From positions 1 to 15,625 of the forward strand of contig JARRON010000052.1 of the NCBI GenBank assembly GCA_037383845.1: a stretch of DNA of 15,625 nucleotides, given 5' to 3'. Of the stretch, positions 1-6,388 are shown one piece after another. The DNA is from JARRON01 sp037383845. GTDB lineage: Bacteria > Pseudomonadota > Gammaproteobacteria > Steroidobacterales > XN24. A program made the translations under genes and the position numbers. Below the pieces are notes generated by a model, which made no database searches, was not told where the DNA came from, and saw only the letters and a program-made list of their open reading frames with translations. Position 1 is the stretch's first letter. The number at the start of each line of letters is the position of its first letter.

Positions 1-1227
1 CGGGTCGCGTCGTCGTTCGTGCTGCCGGCTCTGTCCGTGGCTGCGGTCCTGCTCGCCGGCGGCTGCGGCGGCGGGACGTCCGGCTCGTCGTCGGAGCCAT
101 CGACGCCCCCGGCAGCGGATACAGCGCCGCCCCTGGAGGTGATTCGCCTGTTCCCCGGCCTGACGTTCGCAAACCCGGTGTCTCTCGCGCAGGCGCCGGG
201 GGACGGGAGCCGCTGGTTCGTGGTGGAGAAACGGGGCGTGGTCCGGGTATTTGCCAACGATCCTGGCGTGGCATCGTCTGAGGTGTTCATCGACATCTCC
301 GACCAGGTGGATCAGTCGTTCGGCGAATCGGGCCTGCTGGGGATGGCATTCCATCCGGCGTTTCCTTCGACTCCGGAAGTCTATGTGTCCTATACGGCTC
401 CCGGTGCGCCCCTTGTTTCGCGAGTCGCGCGGTTTCGACTCGACAGCACCGGAACGGCCCTGGACCCGTCGACCGAGGAAGTCCTGCTCGAGATCGATCA
501 ACCGCGGACCAATCACAACGGCGGCGACCTGGCCTTTGGCCCGAGCGGATTCCTGTACGCCAGCTTCGGCGACGGGGGCGGCAGCGGGGACCCGGACGAG
601 AATGCGCAGGACACGGGGAACTTGCTGGGGAGCATTATCCGGATCGATGTCGATACCCGGTCTGGTTATGAAATACCCGCCGGTAACCCGTTCGCCTCCG
701 GCAGCCTATGCGGCAACCGACTGTTCACCGGCTCCTGTGCGGAGATCTTCGCGTGGGGGTTCAGAAATCCGTGGCGCATGAGTTTCGACCCCGCGACGGG
801 ACGTCTCTGGTTAGGGGACGTCGGCCAGAACGCCTGGGAAGAAATCGACCGCGTGGAGCTCGGGGGCAACTACGGATGGAATGTTCGTGAGGGCGCCCAC
901 TGCTTCGACCCGCCCACTGACTGCGGAACGTCCTTTCTCGAGCCGGTGACGGAGTATGACCGTGCGGCAGGGCAGTCGGTCACGGGAGGACACGTGTATC
1001 GCGGCGGTGCAGTCCCCGGCCTGGTGGGCTGGTACGTGTTCGGCGACTTCGTCTCGGGCGCCCTCTTCGCCGTTCGAGAAGACAGCCAGCCGACGGCACC
1101 CGCTCAGCCGGTCGGGAATACCGGACTCAACATCTCCACCTTCGCGGTGGACACGAACGGTGAGCTTCTCGTCGTTGACTACGCCTCGGGGTCGATCCAC
1201 CAGGTCGTTGCCGCCCCGGACCCGTAG
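1..1227 (+). CDS. PQQ-dependent sugar dehydrogenase (GSDH family) lipoprotein, 5' end outside window
   Basis: Predicted periplasmic or outer-membrane-anchored soluble aldose dehydrogenase of the glucose/sorbosone dehydrogenase family (YliI/Asd type), which oxidises sugars using PQQ. The reading frame is open to the window edge. A GTG at 19 could start a 402-residue protein, but the codons before it look like the n-region of the same signal peptide, so the true start is probably upstream. A hydrophobic segment ends in a lipobox (LLAGGC, Cys about residue 16 from the GTG), followed by a Gly/Ser/Pro linker. Family hallmarks are NHNGGDLAFGP (His about 166, equivalent to the catalytic base), FGDGG, FAWGFRNPWRMSFDP with the PQQ-contacting Arg, GDVGQNAWEEID and GGNYGW. 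It is the usual length for a single-domain member. It ends with TAG at 1225-1227 and is followed by a gap with no recognised gene. The true substrate cannot be read from the sequence. Confidence 0.9.
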   Translation, partial: RVASSFVLPALSVAAVLLAGGCGGGTSGSSSEPSTPPAADTAPPLEVIRLFPGLTFANPVSLAQAPGDGSRWFVVEKRGVVRVFANDPGVASSEVFIDISDQVDQSFGESGLLGMAFHPAFPSTPEVYVSYTAPGAPLVSRVARFRLDSTGTALDPSTEEVLLEIDQPRTNHNGGDLAFGPSGFLYASFGDGGGSGDPDENAQDTGNLLGSIIRIDVDTRSGYEIPAGNPFASGSLCGNRLFTGSCAEIFAWGFRNPWRMSFDPATGRLWLGDVGQNAWEEIDRVELGGNYGWNVREGAHCFDPPTDCGTSFLEPVTEYDRAAGQSVTGGHVYRGGAVPGLVGWYVFGDFVSGALFAVREDSQPTAPAQPVGNTGLNISTFAVDTNGELLVVDYASGSIHQVVAAPDP

Positions 1228-1619
1228 CCTCTGCCTCGATCGTCGCAGTGCGCTGGCGGACGCCGTTCACCCGCAAGAAGACGAGACGAAGAGCGAGCTT
1301 TCTCCGCCCGGTCGATCAGCCGTCGCGATCCGACCCTTACGCTCGGTGTGCTTCTGCGGGTGCAACATCCCTACCCATGGCGCACGGCCGCGATCCCGCC
1401 GATGTGGACCGCAGTTGGCGGGAGCGCTGCAGTCATGCACGCCGTTCCGCAGGAACGGGGACTTCCCGTCGCTGGCGTGCTGTTCTTGGGCCGTTCGCGT
1501 AGCGCAGACGCGCCCGTCGAAACTCGGCTTGTAGTGTCCCCGCCCGGCCCGCAGCAGGCTTTCCAGGCTTGAAGGTGCCCCGGCGCGAGGCCGGGGCATG
1601 GATCGAGGGAGAGTGTTAT
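1228..1619. other. Gene-free gap with several hairpins
   Basis: This is the 392-bp convergent gap between the sugar dehydrogenase (+) and the esterase (-). I see no coding frame with a start, ribosome binding site or recognisable protein; the open frames here are extensions of shadows from the neighbours. It holds three inverted repeats. The first is TCCCGCC/GGCGGGA (1394-1423, 16-nt loop). The second is CCGTTCC/GGAACGG (1442-1458, 3-nt loop). The third is the strong hairpin at 1576-1598, listed separately. The first two may end the dehydrogenase transcript but have no T-run. Confidence 0.5.
1576..1598 (-). terminator. GC-rich hairpin, candidate terminator of the esterase gene
   Basis: A perfect 9-bp inverted repeat, TGCCCCGGC / GCCGGGGCA, with a 5-nt loop (GCGAG). 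It lies 21 bp beyond the stop codon of the leftward esterase gene. No clear T-run follows on either strand, so it may act as a bidirectional or RNA-end-stabilising hairpin rather than a textbook intrinsic terminator. Its CCCCGGC/GCCGGGG core recurs in the hairpin at 14859-14881. Confidence 0.5.
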
Positions 1620-2759
1620 TCAGTCGCAGCCAAGAGCCTCTGTGATGGCACTGGCGTCTGACGTGAAAGCGGCAGCCTGCGCGGCCGTCAGTTTCTTTCC
1701 GGTCTGTGCCTCCACCTCGTTGACAAAGGCGCCGAGCACTGAACAGGTGGCCCCGATGTTGGACGCCGCGTAGTAGGACTGGGCGCGGCCCATCTTGGCC
1801 GCCAGGCTCCTGCCGGGGCCGACACCCGTGACGTCCGCCAGTAGTTGCTGCAAGCGGACGGGGACCAGCGCCCTGTACAGGCCGTCGGCCAGTAACGCGT
1901 GACTTGTGGACGACGGATGGAACGGATCCCAGTAGAAGTACGAGGCGGGATCGCTGCAAATCGACGTGTCGGTGAGGCAGGCGTCGGTCGTGTTGGCGAA
2001 GCCCGCCAGCAAGTCCGGGTCCCTGGAGAACGAGTAGAAGTCAAAGAAATTGATTACCGCTCCCGGCAGTTCCAGCTGATCCAGGGCCGCCTCCAGGGCC
2101 GCATTCCACTGCATGGTCCACATCGTGGCGAAGGCCGCCGTCCCGGGCGCAACGGCATCGATATCCTGGAAGCGGGGCGTTGCGCCGATATCCGGCACGT
2201 TCGCGACCAGGAACTGGCGGACACCCCGGCCATACAGGTTCGTCATCTGGGTGACGATGCTTGCGATGCCGGCTTCAAGCGCTGCCGCGTTGCCGAGATT
2301 ATTGGCGACATCGTTGCCGCCGATCATGATCGACACGAGCGTGTCGGCGTCCGGCGCAGCGCCGGTCAACCCATAGACTCCGACCTGCTGGTCGAGCCAT
2401 GGTACGCCCCCTGCGTCGGTGTTGACGCCCGTCCTGGCACCACCCCAGGCGTAGTTGTTGCCGCCCGGCACGAGCGAGGGCGTCGCCGTGAGGCCAAACA
2501 TGGACGCGAAGACCGTCGGCCAGGACGGTCCCTCCGGACTCGACCACTGGCCACCGGTGAAATCGGGCGGCCCTCCACTGCTGCCCTGATAGTACGGAGG
2601 TGGAGGAAACCCACTGGTGGCGAACCAGACGTTCCCGGTGTCGGAGAGGCTGTCCCCGAAGAAGACGATATTTTCGATGTCGGCTGCCCCTGCGGGCACC
2701 GAGGCGACGCTGACAGCCAGTGCGGCCATCAGGCCCGCGAGGCGATGGATACGATTCAT
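1620..2759 (-). CDS. Secreted GDSL/SGNH-family lipase or esterase
   Basis: Predicted exported ester hydrolase, 379 residues. An N-terminal signal peptide (about 1-25, basic MNRIHR then a hydrophobic core ending AGA-A) precedes the SGNH fold. Block I is VFFGDSLSDTGN with nucleophile Ser37. Block II Gly is in YAWGGARTG (about 106). Block III is MIGGND with oxyanion Asn149. Block V is DPFHPSS with Asp278 and His281. All four blocks are intact, so it should be active. About 70 residues follow the catalytic domain: a helical tail containing AFVNEVEAQTGKKLTAAQA and two cysteines (about 339 and 378) that could pair. That tail resembles a short module I recall at the C-terminus of other exported bacterial esterases. 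A GGGGGAG stretch sits about 10 nt before the ATG. It is probably a monocistronic unit, because the next gene on this strand is 446 bp away. The natural substrate (lipid, acetylated polysaccharide or other ester) is not evident. Confidence 0.9.
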   Translation of the reverse strand: MNRIHRLAGLMAALAVSVASVPAGAADIENIVFFGDSLSDTGNVWFATSGFPPPPYYQGSSGGPPDFTGGQWSSPEGPSWPTVFASMFGLTATPSLVPGGNNYAWGGARTGVNTDAGGVPWLDQQVGVYGLTGAAPDADTLVSIMIGGNDVANNLGNAAALEAGIASIVTQMTNLYGRGVRQFLVANVPDIGATPRFQDIDAVAPGTAAFATMWTMQWNAALEAALDQLELPGAVINFFDFYSFSRDPDLLAGFANTTDACLTDTSICSDPASYFYWDPFHPSSTSHALLADGLYRALVPVRLQQLLADVTGVGPGRSLAAKMGRAQSYYAASNIGATCSVLGAFVNEVEAQTGKKLTAAQAAAFTSDASAITEALGCD

Positions 2760-3205
2760 GATGTCTGTTCTCCCCCTGGTCAGTATTCTTTGCTCTTTAT
2801 TCCTCGTTTTCTGCCCGGCGCCGTCGTTCGGAAGAGACGCTTCACCTCATAAACGACGAGCCACATCGCGTGCGAACAACCTGTGCGAACCCAAGCTGGC
2901 CCTGGGGACAGCGGTTGCGACAGGCCGTTGAGGCTCGTGAAAAGCCACCATCGGCGGCGCGGCGAGGCGACGTTTTACGGGCATGGTGTCGTCCCTTTGC
3001 CGGTGCCGGCGGATTCCTCGCACGGCCGGATTTCACAGCTTGTCATCCGGTCCAGCGAAGGGCAGCCCCACGGCGTAGATACCTGTTTGATCACCGCCAG
3101 GCAATCCTGCAGTGCAGCAGCATCCGGACCGGCCGTCCGGGACCGGCACGGGTGCCCCGGGACACGATTTCCCCGCGGCCCCCGGCATCACCGCCGGGAC
3201 GAGTG
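2760..3205. other. Gap without a recognised gene (esterase promoter side / downstream of permease)
   Basis: This 446-bp stretch lies upstream of the esterase and downstream of the APC permease. The first 100 bp beside the esterase ATG are relatively AT-rich and probably carry its promoter, but no convincing -35/-10 pair could be picked. A direct repeat GTGCGAAC occurs at 2870-2877 and 2883-2890. Two small hairpins lie 50-80 bp past the permease stop: CCGGAC/GTCCGG at 3124-3140 and GGCAC/GTGCC at 3145-3156. They could end the permease transcript but lack a T-run. The short open frames here have no supporting signal. Confidence 0.45.
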
Positions 3206-4498
3206 TCAGTCTGCCCGCGGTATCACGCTGCGTTCGGTGATCCGGTGCAGCGCGAATTCGACCAGGAAGGCGACGGCGAGAAAAACAGCGATCCAGGCCA
3301 GGAGTACCGGAGTCGTCCTGGCAATGTGGTAGCTGCCGAGCAGGAACGCGGCGGCGTTCCCGATGATCGCGCTGTAGACAAGCGCGGGGACTGCCCCGGT
3401 TTCCCTGAGCAGACGCAGGTGGCCGATGTGCACGGTCATGTGAAGCAGCAGCATCGACAGGGCGCCGATGGCTGCAATGGACGACAGGTCCAGGAATACG
3501 GCCAGCGTGATAATGATGGCGGAACTGACCACCAGGCCTTCGCGACTGTGGCGAATGGGCCTGAGAAAAGGCTGCGGCAGTTCGCCCAGTTTCGCCAGCT
3601 GGTAGGTGACGTTGGTCACCGCGTAGAGGCTGGCGTTGATGGCGGAAGCTGTGGCGAACAGGGCAGCGACGGCCACCGTTGCGAACCCGGCCTGCCCGAG
3701 TACCGGCCGGGCGGCCTCGGCGAGGGCGAAATGCCTGGCCGCCACAACCTGGGACGGCGACAGATTGCCAAGCACGCTGATGGATACGCCCAGGTAGACC
3801 ACCATGACGAGCAGGATCGCAGTCATGATAGCCCGGGGCAGCGTGCGGGCCGGGTCCGGCATGTCCTCCGCCGCATTCGTAATGATTCGGAATCCCTCGT
3901 ACGCAAAGAACGTCACGGCGACGCTGTACATGATTGCCGAGGCGGGCGGGTAGTGCTTCGGTGACAGGCGCTCCGGGGAGATGAATATCAGGCCGATGAC
4001 AATGAAGGCGACCAGCACGGACATCTTCACCAGCACGACGATGTTCTCCAGCCGCGCCATCGAACGGGCACCGTCGAGATTGACGAGCATGAACACCAGG
4101 ACGACCGACGCCGCAAGCGCCTCGACCAGCCACCCGGGCGACGCGTCCGGCAGTAGCGCATAGGCATAGGACCCGAACGTGCGGGCGACCAGCGAAATCG
4201 CGACAAGCGAGGCGATGTACATCATTACGCTCATCGCACCCGAGAACCGGCCGACGCCGAATCCCTGGACCAGGTACTCCACGACGCCGCCGGCAGCGGC
4301 GTAGCGGGCGCCGAGCTTGCCGAAGGAGTAGCCGCTGAGGAGAGCGATGACGCCGCCGATCAGGAATGATATCCACACCGCGCTGCCGGCGATGGCGGCC
4401 GCCTCGCCGAGCAGGGCGAAAATGCCGGCTCCGATCATCGCGCCGATGCCCATGGCCACTGCCGACCAGAACGGAACCTCGTTGCCGGAGCGATGCAT
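3206..4498 (-). CDS. APC-family amino-acid permease
   Basis: Predicted inner-membrane secondary transporter of the amino acid-polyamine-organocation superfamily, 430 residues, dominated by about 12 hydrophobic segments. The first transmembrane segment carries the family's glycine-rich signature (GIGAMIGAGIFALLGEAA, about 17-34). A charged stretch with a conserved Glu, FFAYEGFRIITNAAEDM, follows in the middle and matches the APC loop near TM6-7. The ATG at 4498 is directly preceded by AGGAAG, closer than an ideal ribosome site, but the next in-frame Met lies inside TM1, so this start is preferred. It lies 100 bp downstream of the beta-phosphoglucomutase gene on the same strand and might be co-transcribed, although the product has no evident link to sugar metabolism. 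The substrate cannot be read; an amino acid or amine is the family expectation. Confidence 0.88.
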   Translation of the reverse strand: MHRSGNEVPFWSAVAMGIGAMIGAGIFALLGEAAAIAGSAVWISFLIGGVIALLSGYSFGKLGARYAAAGGVVEYLVQGFGVGRFSGAMSVMMYIASLVAISLVARTFGSYAYALLPDASPGWLVEALAASVVLVFMLVNLDGARSMARLENIVVLVKMSVLVAFIVIGLIFISPERLSPKHYPPASAIMYSVAVTFFAYEGFRIITNAAEDMPDPARTLPRAIMTAILLVMVVYLGVSISVLGNLSPSQVVAARHFALAEAARPVLGQAGFATVAVAALFATASAINASLYAVTNVTYQLAKLGELPQPFLRPIRHSREGLVVSSAIIITLAVFLDLSSIAAIGALSMLLLHMTVHIGHLRLLRETGAVPALVYSAIIGNAAAFLLGSYHIARTTPVLLAWIAVFLAVAFLVEFALHRITERSVIPRAD

Positions 4499-4598
4499 CT
4501 TCCTGGGTGGCCTGCCTGCGGGCGGTTACGGGTGATTTGCCCGGGTTACTTTCTGCAGGATCCCGGACACCCGACGCCTCCGGGGCTCCCGTGACTGC

Positions 4599-5363
4599 TC
4601 AAGACACTCTCTGCGGCTCGTCGCTTTCGCCTGCCAGCTCGCTGAGCTCGGTGACCACCACGTCGGCTCCTGCGGCCCGGAGTTCGTCGGCATTGTCCTG
4701 CCTGGCGACGCCGACCACCAGGCCGAACTCGCCGTTGCGGCCGGCCTTTACGCCGGATATCGCATCTTCGACCACCACTGCCTCCCTGTGGTCGACGCCG
4801 AGCCGCCGGGCAGCGTCAAGGAAGGTATCGGGCGCCGGTTTGCCGGGAAGGCCCGAATCGGCGGCGACCTTTCCGTCCACGACGGTATCGAACCGGTCGG
4901 CAATTCCGGCGGCGTCCAGCACCGCCGGCGCGTTCTTGCTGGACGAGACCACCGCCATGCTCACTCCGGCGGCGCTCAGGTCCTCCAGGAGCTGCACGGC
5001 GTCCGGGTAGGGCTCCACGCCTTCCTGCCTGAGGAATTCCCTGATCAGCAGGTTCTTGCGATTGCCGAGCGCACAGACCGTATCCGAGCCGGGGGGATCC
5101 GACGGCTCTCCCTCCGGTAGCCGGATGCGCCGGGAGGCGAGAAAGCTGCGGACGCCGTCGTAGCGGGGCTTGCCGTCTACGTATTGCTGGTAGTCGCTGA
5201 CGATATCGAACGCCTCGAAGGGCTCGCCCGTCCGGGCGGCACGCTCGCGCAGGAACTCGTCGAACATTCTTTTCCAGCAGGCGGCGTGGACGCTCGCCGT
5301 ATCCGTCAGGACGCCGTCGAGGTCGAACAGCACGGCGCGGTACCTGGCGAGTTTCGGGTCCAT
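4599..5363 (-). CDS. pgmB: Beta-phosphoglucomutase-type HAD hydrolase
   Basis: Predicted cytoplasmic HAD-superfamily phosphomutase converting beta-D-glucose 1-phosphate to glucose 6-phosphate, 254 residues from the ATG at 5363. The frame extends further upstream to 5540, but that extension has no family character and runs through the divergent control region. Motif I is FDLDGVLTDTASVH (nucleophile Asp14, acid/base Asp16; the T-D-T-A-x-x-H continuation is typical of beta-PGM). A helical cap domain with VDGKPRYDGVRSFL follows (about 70-85). Then come motif II VVSSS, motif III Lys in GKPAPDTF and motif IV VVEDAISGVKAG. The ~250-residue length matches the form found beside GH65 phosphorylases, for example the mycobacterial pair as I recall it. 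It is transcribed away from the otsB-GH65-transporter run, and it would consume or supply the beta-glucose-1-phosphate handled by GH65. A GGGAA element lies 9 nt before the ATG. Beta-PGM activity is inferred from motifs and context. Confidence 0.88.
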   Translation of the reverse strand: MDPKLARYRAVLFDLDGVLTDTASVHAACWKRMFDEFLRERAARTGEPFEAFDIVSDYQQYVDGKPRYDGVRSFLASRRIRLPEGEPSDPPGSDTVCALGNRKNLLIREFLRQEGVEPYPDAVQLLEDLSAAGVSMAVVSSSKNAPAVLDAAGIADRFDTVVDGKVAADSGLPGKPAPDTFLDAARRLGVDHREAVVVEDAISGVKAGRNGEFGLVVGVARQDNADELRAAGADVVVTELSELAGESDEPQRVS

Positions 5364-5575
5364 GGTGCAGTTTCCCGGCGCTGGCAAGAAATGGGCAGGA
5401 ACAGGCGGGACACGGGCATTTTGCCCCGAACGGATCGCCGCTTGCCAATGTGCCGCCCCACGGTCCCGGACGGCGTATTTGGCCTCAGCGCAGAATATCG
5501 GGAAAATCACGACTGGCTGATGACGAATCACGACATGCACAGGAACATGCCGGGACCTGGCCGGGTGAGGCGGCC
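5364..5575. promoter_or_regulatory. Divergent control region between pgmB and otsB
   Basis: These 212 bp separate the leftward pgmB start from the rightward otsB start, so both promoters should lie here. No convincing sigma70 -35/-10 pair could be chosen by eye. Candidate elements are the direct repeat at 5505-5534 (separate entry) and a small GGGCA/TGCCC hairpin at 5414-5426 on the pgmB leader side. No regulator gene is adjacent. Confidence 0.5.
5505..5534 (+). repeat. Direct repeat AATCACGAC x2, candidate operator
   Basis: The 9-mer AATCACGAC occurs at 5505-5513 and again at 5526-5534. The start-to-start spacing of 21 bp is about two turns of B-DNA. The pair ends about 40 bp before the likely otsB start, inside the divergent control region. 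Same-face tandem sites of this kind suit a DNA-binding regulator, but a single exact 9-bp repeat in 200 bp can also occur by chance. Confidence 0.3.
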
Positions 5576-6388
5576 TTGACTGCTGCCGGTCCCCGTGACG
5601 TGGTCAGCGGACCTCCGGAGTCCCAGGCCGAAGAGATCCTGCGCCGGCTGGGCGGCCGGCAGCTCGTGGTCTTGCTGGACTACGACGGTACGCTGTCGCC
5701 CATCGCGCCCCGCCCGGAGGACGCAGCGCTGCCGGCCGAGACCCGGCGCGTGCTTGGCGACCTAGGGGAACGCTACCGGACGGCGATCATCAGTGGCCGC
5801 TCCCTCGCGGACCTCCGCGACCTGATCGGGATCGAGCCTCTTATCTATGTGGGCAATCACGGTCTCGAGATACAGGGTCCGCCGGGTTCGGGCATCCACC
5901 GCAACCTGGCAGAAGACTTCGTGGCAGACGTCGCCGCTGCCGCCGGCGAGCTGAAGACGTCCCTGGCCGACATCGACGGTTCCCTGGTGGAGGACAAGCG
6001 CTATTCCCTGTCGGTCCATTACCGCCTGGTCGCGCCGGAGGACGTTGCCGCCGTGGAATCGGCCGTAGATGCGGCGGTCGCCCGCCATCCCCGCCTGGAA
6101 AAGCGGCACGGCAAGAAGGTGTTCGAGCTGCGCCCGGCGCTTGAATGGGACAAGGGCAAGGCCGTGCGCTGGCTGCTGGAGCTCGTCGATGGTGCCGATG
6201 CGGGGATGCTGCCGGTTTACCTCGGCGACGACGTGACCGACGAGGATGCTTTCCGGGAGCTGACCGACGACGGTGTGGGCGTGCTGGTCAGCGAGGAGGC
6301 ACGGGAGACAGCGGCCACGCATCGCCTTCGCGACACCGGCGAGGTCCGTCGCTTCCTGGCACGGCTGGCCGAGGGGCCGGCGCGATGA
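5576..6388 (+). CDS. otsB: Trehalose-6-phosphate phosphatase (OtsB)
   Basis: Predicted cytoplasmic HAD-IIB phosphatase that converts trehalose 6-phosphate to trehalose. With the TTG at 5576 the protein has 270 residues, a normal OtsB length. That TTG is chosen because GGTGAGG lies 5 nt before it; GTG at 5600 is the alternative. An in-frame ATG at 5450 would add an Arg/Gly/Pro-rich tail unlike the family. Motif I is LLDYDGTLSPIAPRP (Asp35 nucleophile, Asp37). Then come IISGRS (motif II region, 71-76), the OtsB signature YVGNHGLE (91-98), Lys-rich VFELRP...DKGKAVRWL and the metal-binding YLGDDVTDEDAF (about 215-226). Its stop overlaps the start of the GH65 gene (ATGA), implying translational coupling. 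No OtsA trehalose-phosphate synthase is present in the window, so the source of its substrate is open. Confidence 0.9.
   Translation: MTAAGPRDVVSGPPESQAEEILRRLGGRQLVVLLDYDGTLSPIAPRPEDAALPAETRRVLGDLGERYRTAIISGRSLADLRDLIGIEPLIYVGNHGLEIQGPPGSGIHRNLAEDFVADVAAAAGELKTSLADIDGSLVEDKRYSLSVHYRLVAPEDVAAVESAVDAAVARHPRLEKRHGKKVFELRPALEWDKGKAVRWLLELVDGADAGMLPVYLGDDVTDEDAFRELTDDGVGVLVSEEARETAATHRLRDTGEVRRFLARLAEGPAR

Noticed and set aside
1899..2852. 317-codon plus-strand ORF opposite the esterase gene
   Set aside because: Arg/Gly/Val-rich shadow of a verified esterase gene with intact catalytic blocks; no domain or start signal of its own.
3033..4376. 447-codon minus-strand ORF overlapping the permease in another frame
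   Set aside because: Cys/Arg/His/Pro-rich composition typical of an off-frame read of GC-rich DNA; the permease frame has the APC signature and membrane segments.
5364..5540. N-terminal extension of the beta-PGM gene up to 5540
   Set aside because: The HAD motif I normally lies within about 15-20 residues of the start; the extension has no family character, and the ATG at 5363 has an acceptable upstream purine run.
5450..5575. ATG-started N-terminal extension of otsB from 5450
   Set aside because: The added residues are Arg/Gly/Pro-rich with no OtsB resemblance and would cover the whole divergent control region; TTG 5576 has a ribosome site and gives a normal length.
5535..5579. 14-codon ATG ORF ending at the otsB start, as a possible leader peptide
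   Set aside because: No ribosome binding site and no attenuator-like hairpins or informative residue bias; it is likely chance.
6145..6384. 80-codon upstream extension of the GH65 frame inside otsB
   Set aside because: It is a frame shadow of otsB; the ATG at 6385 has GAGGGG at good spacing and starts the typical GH65 N-terminus.
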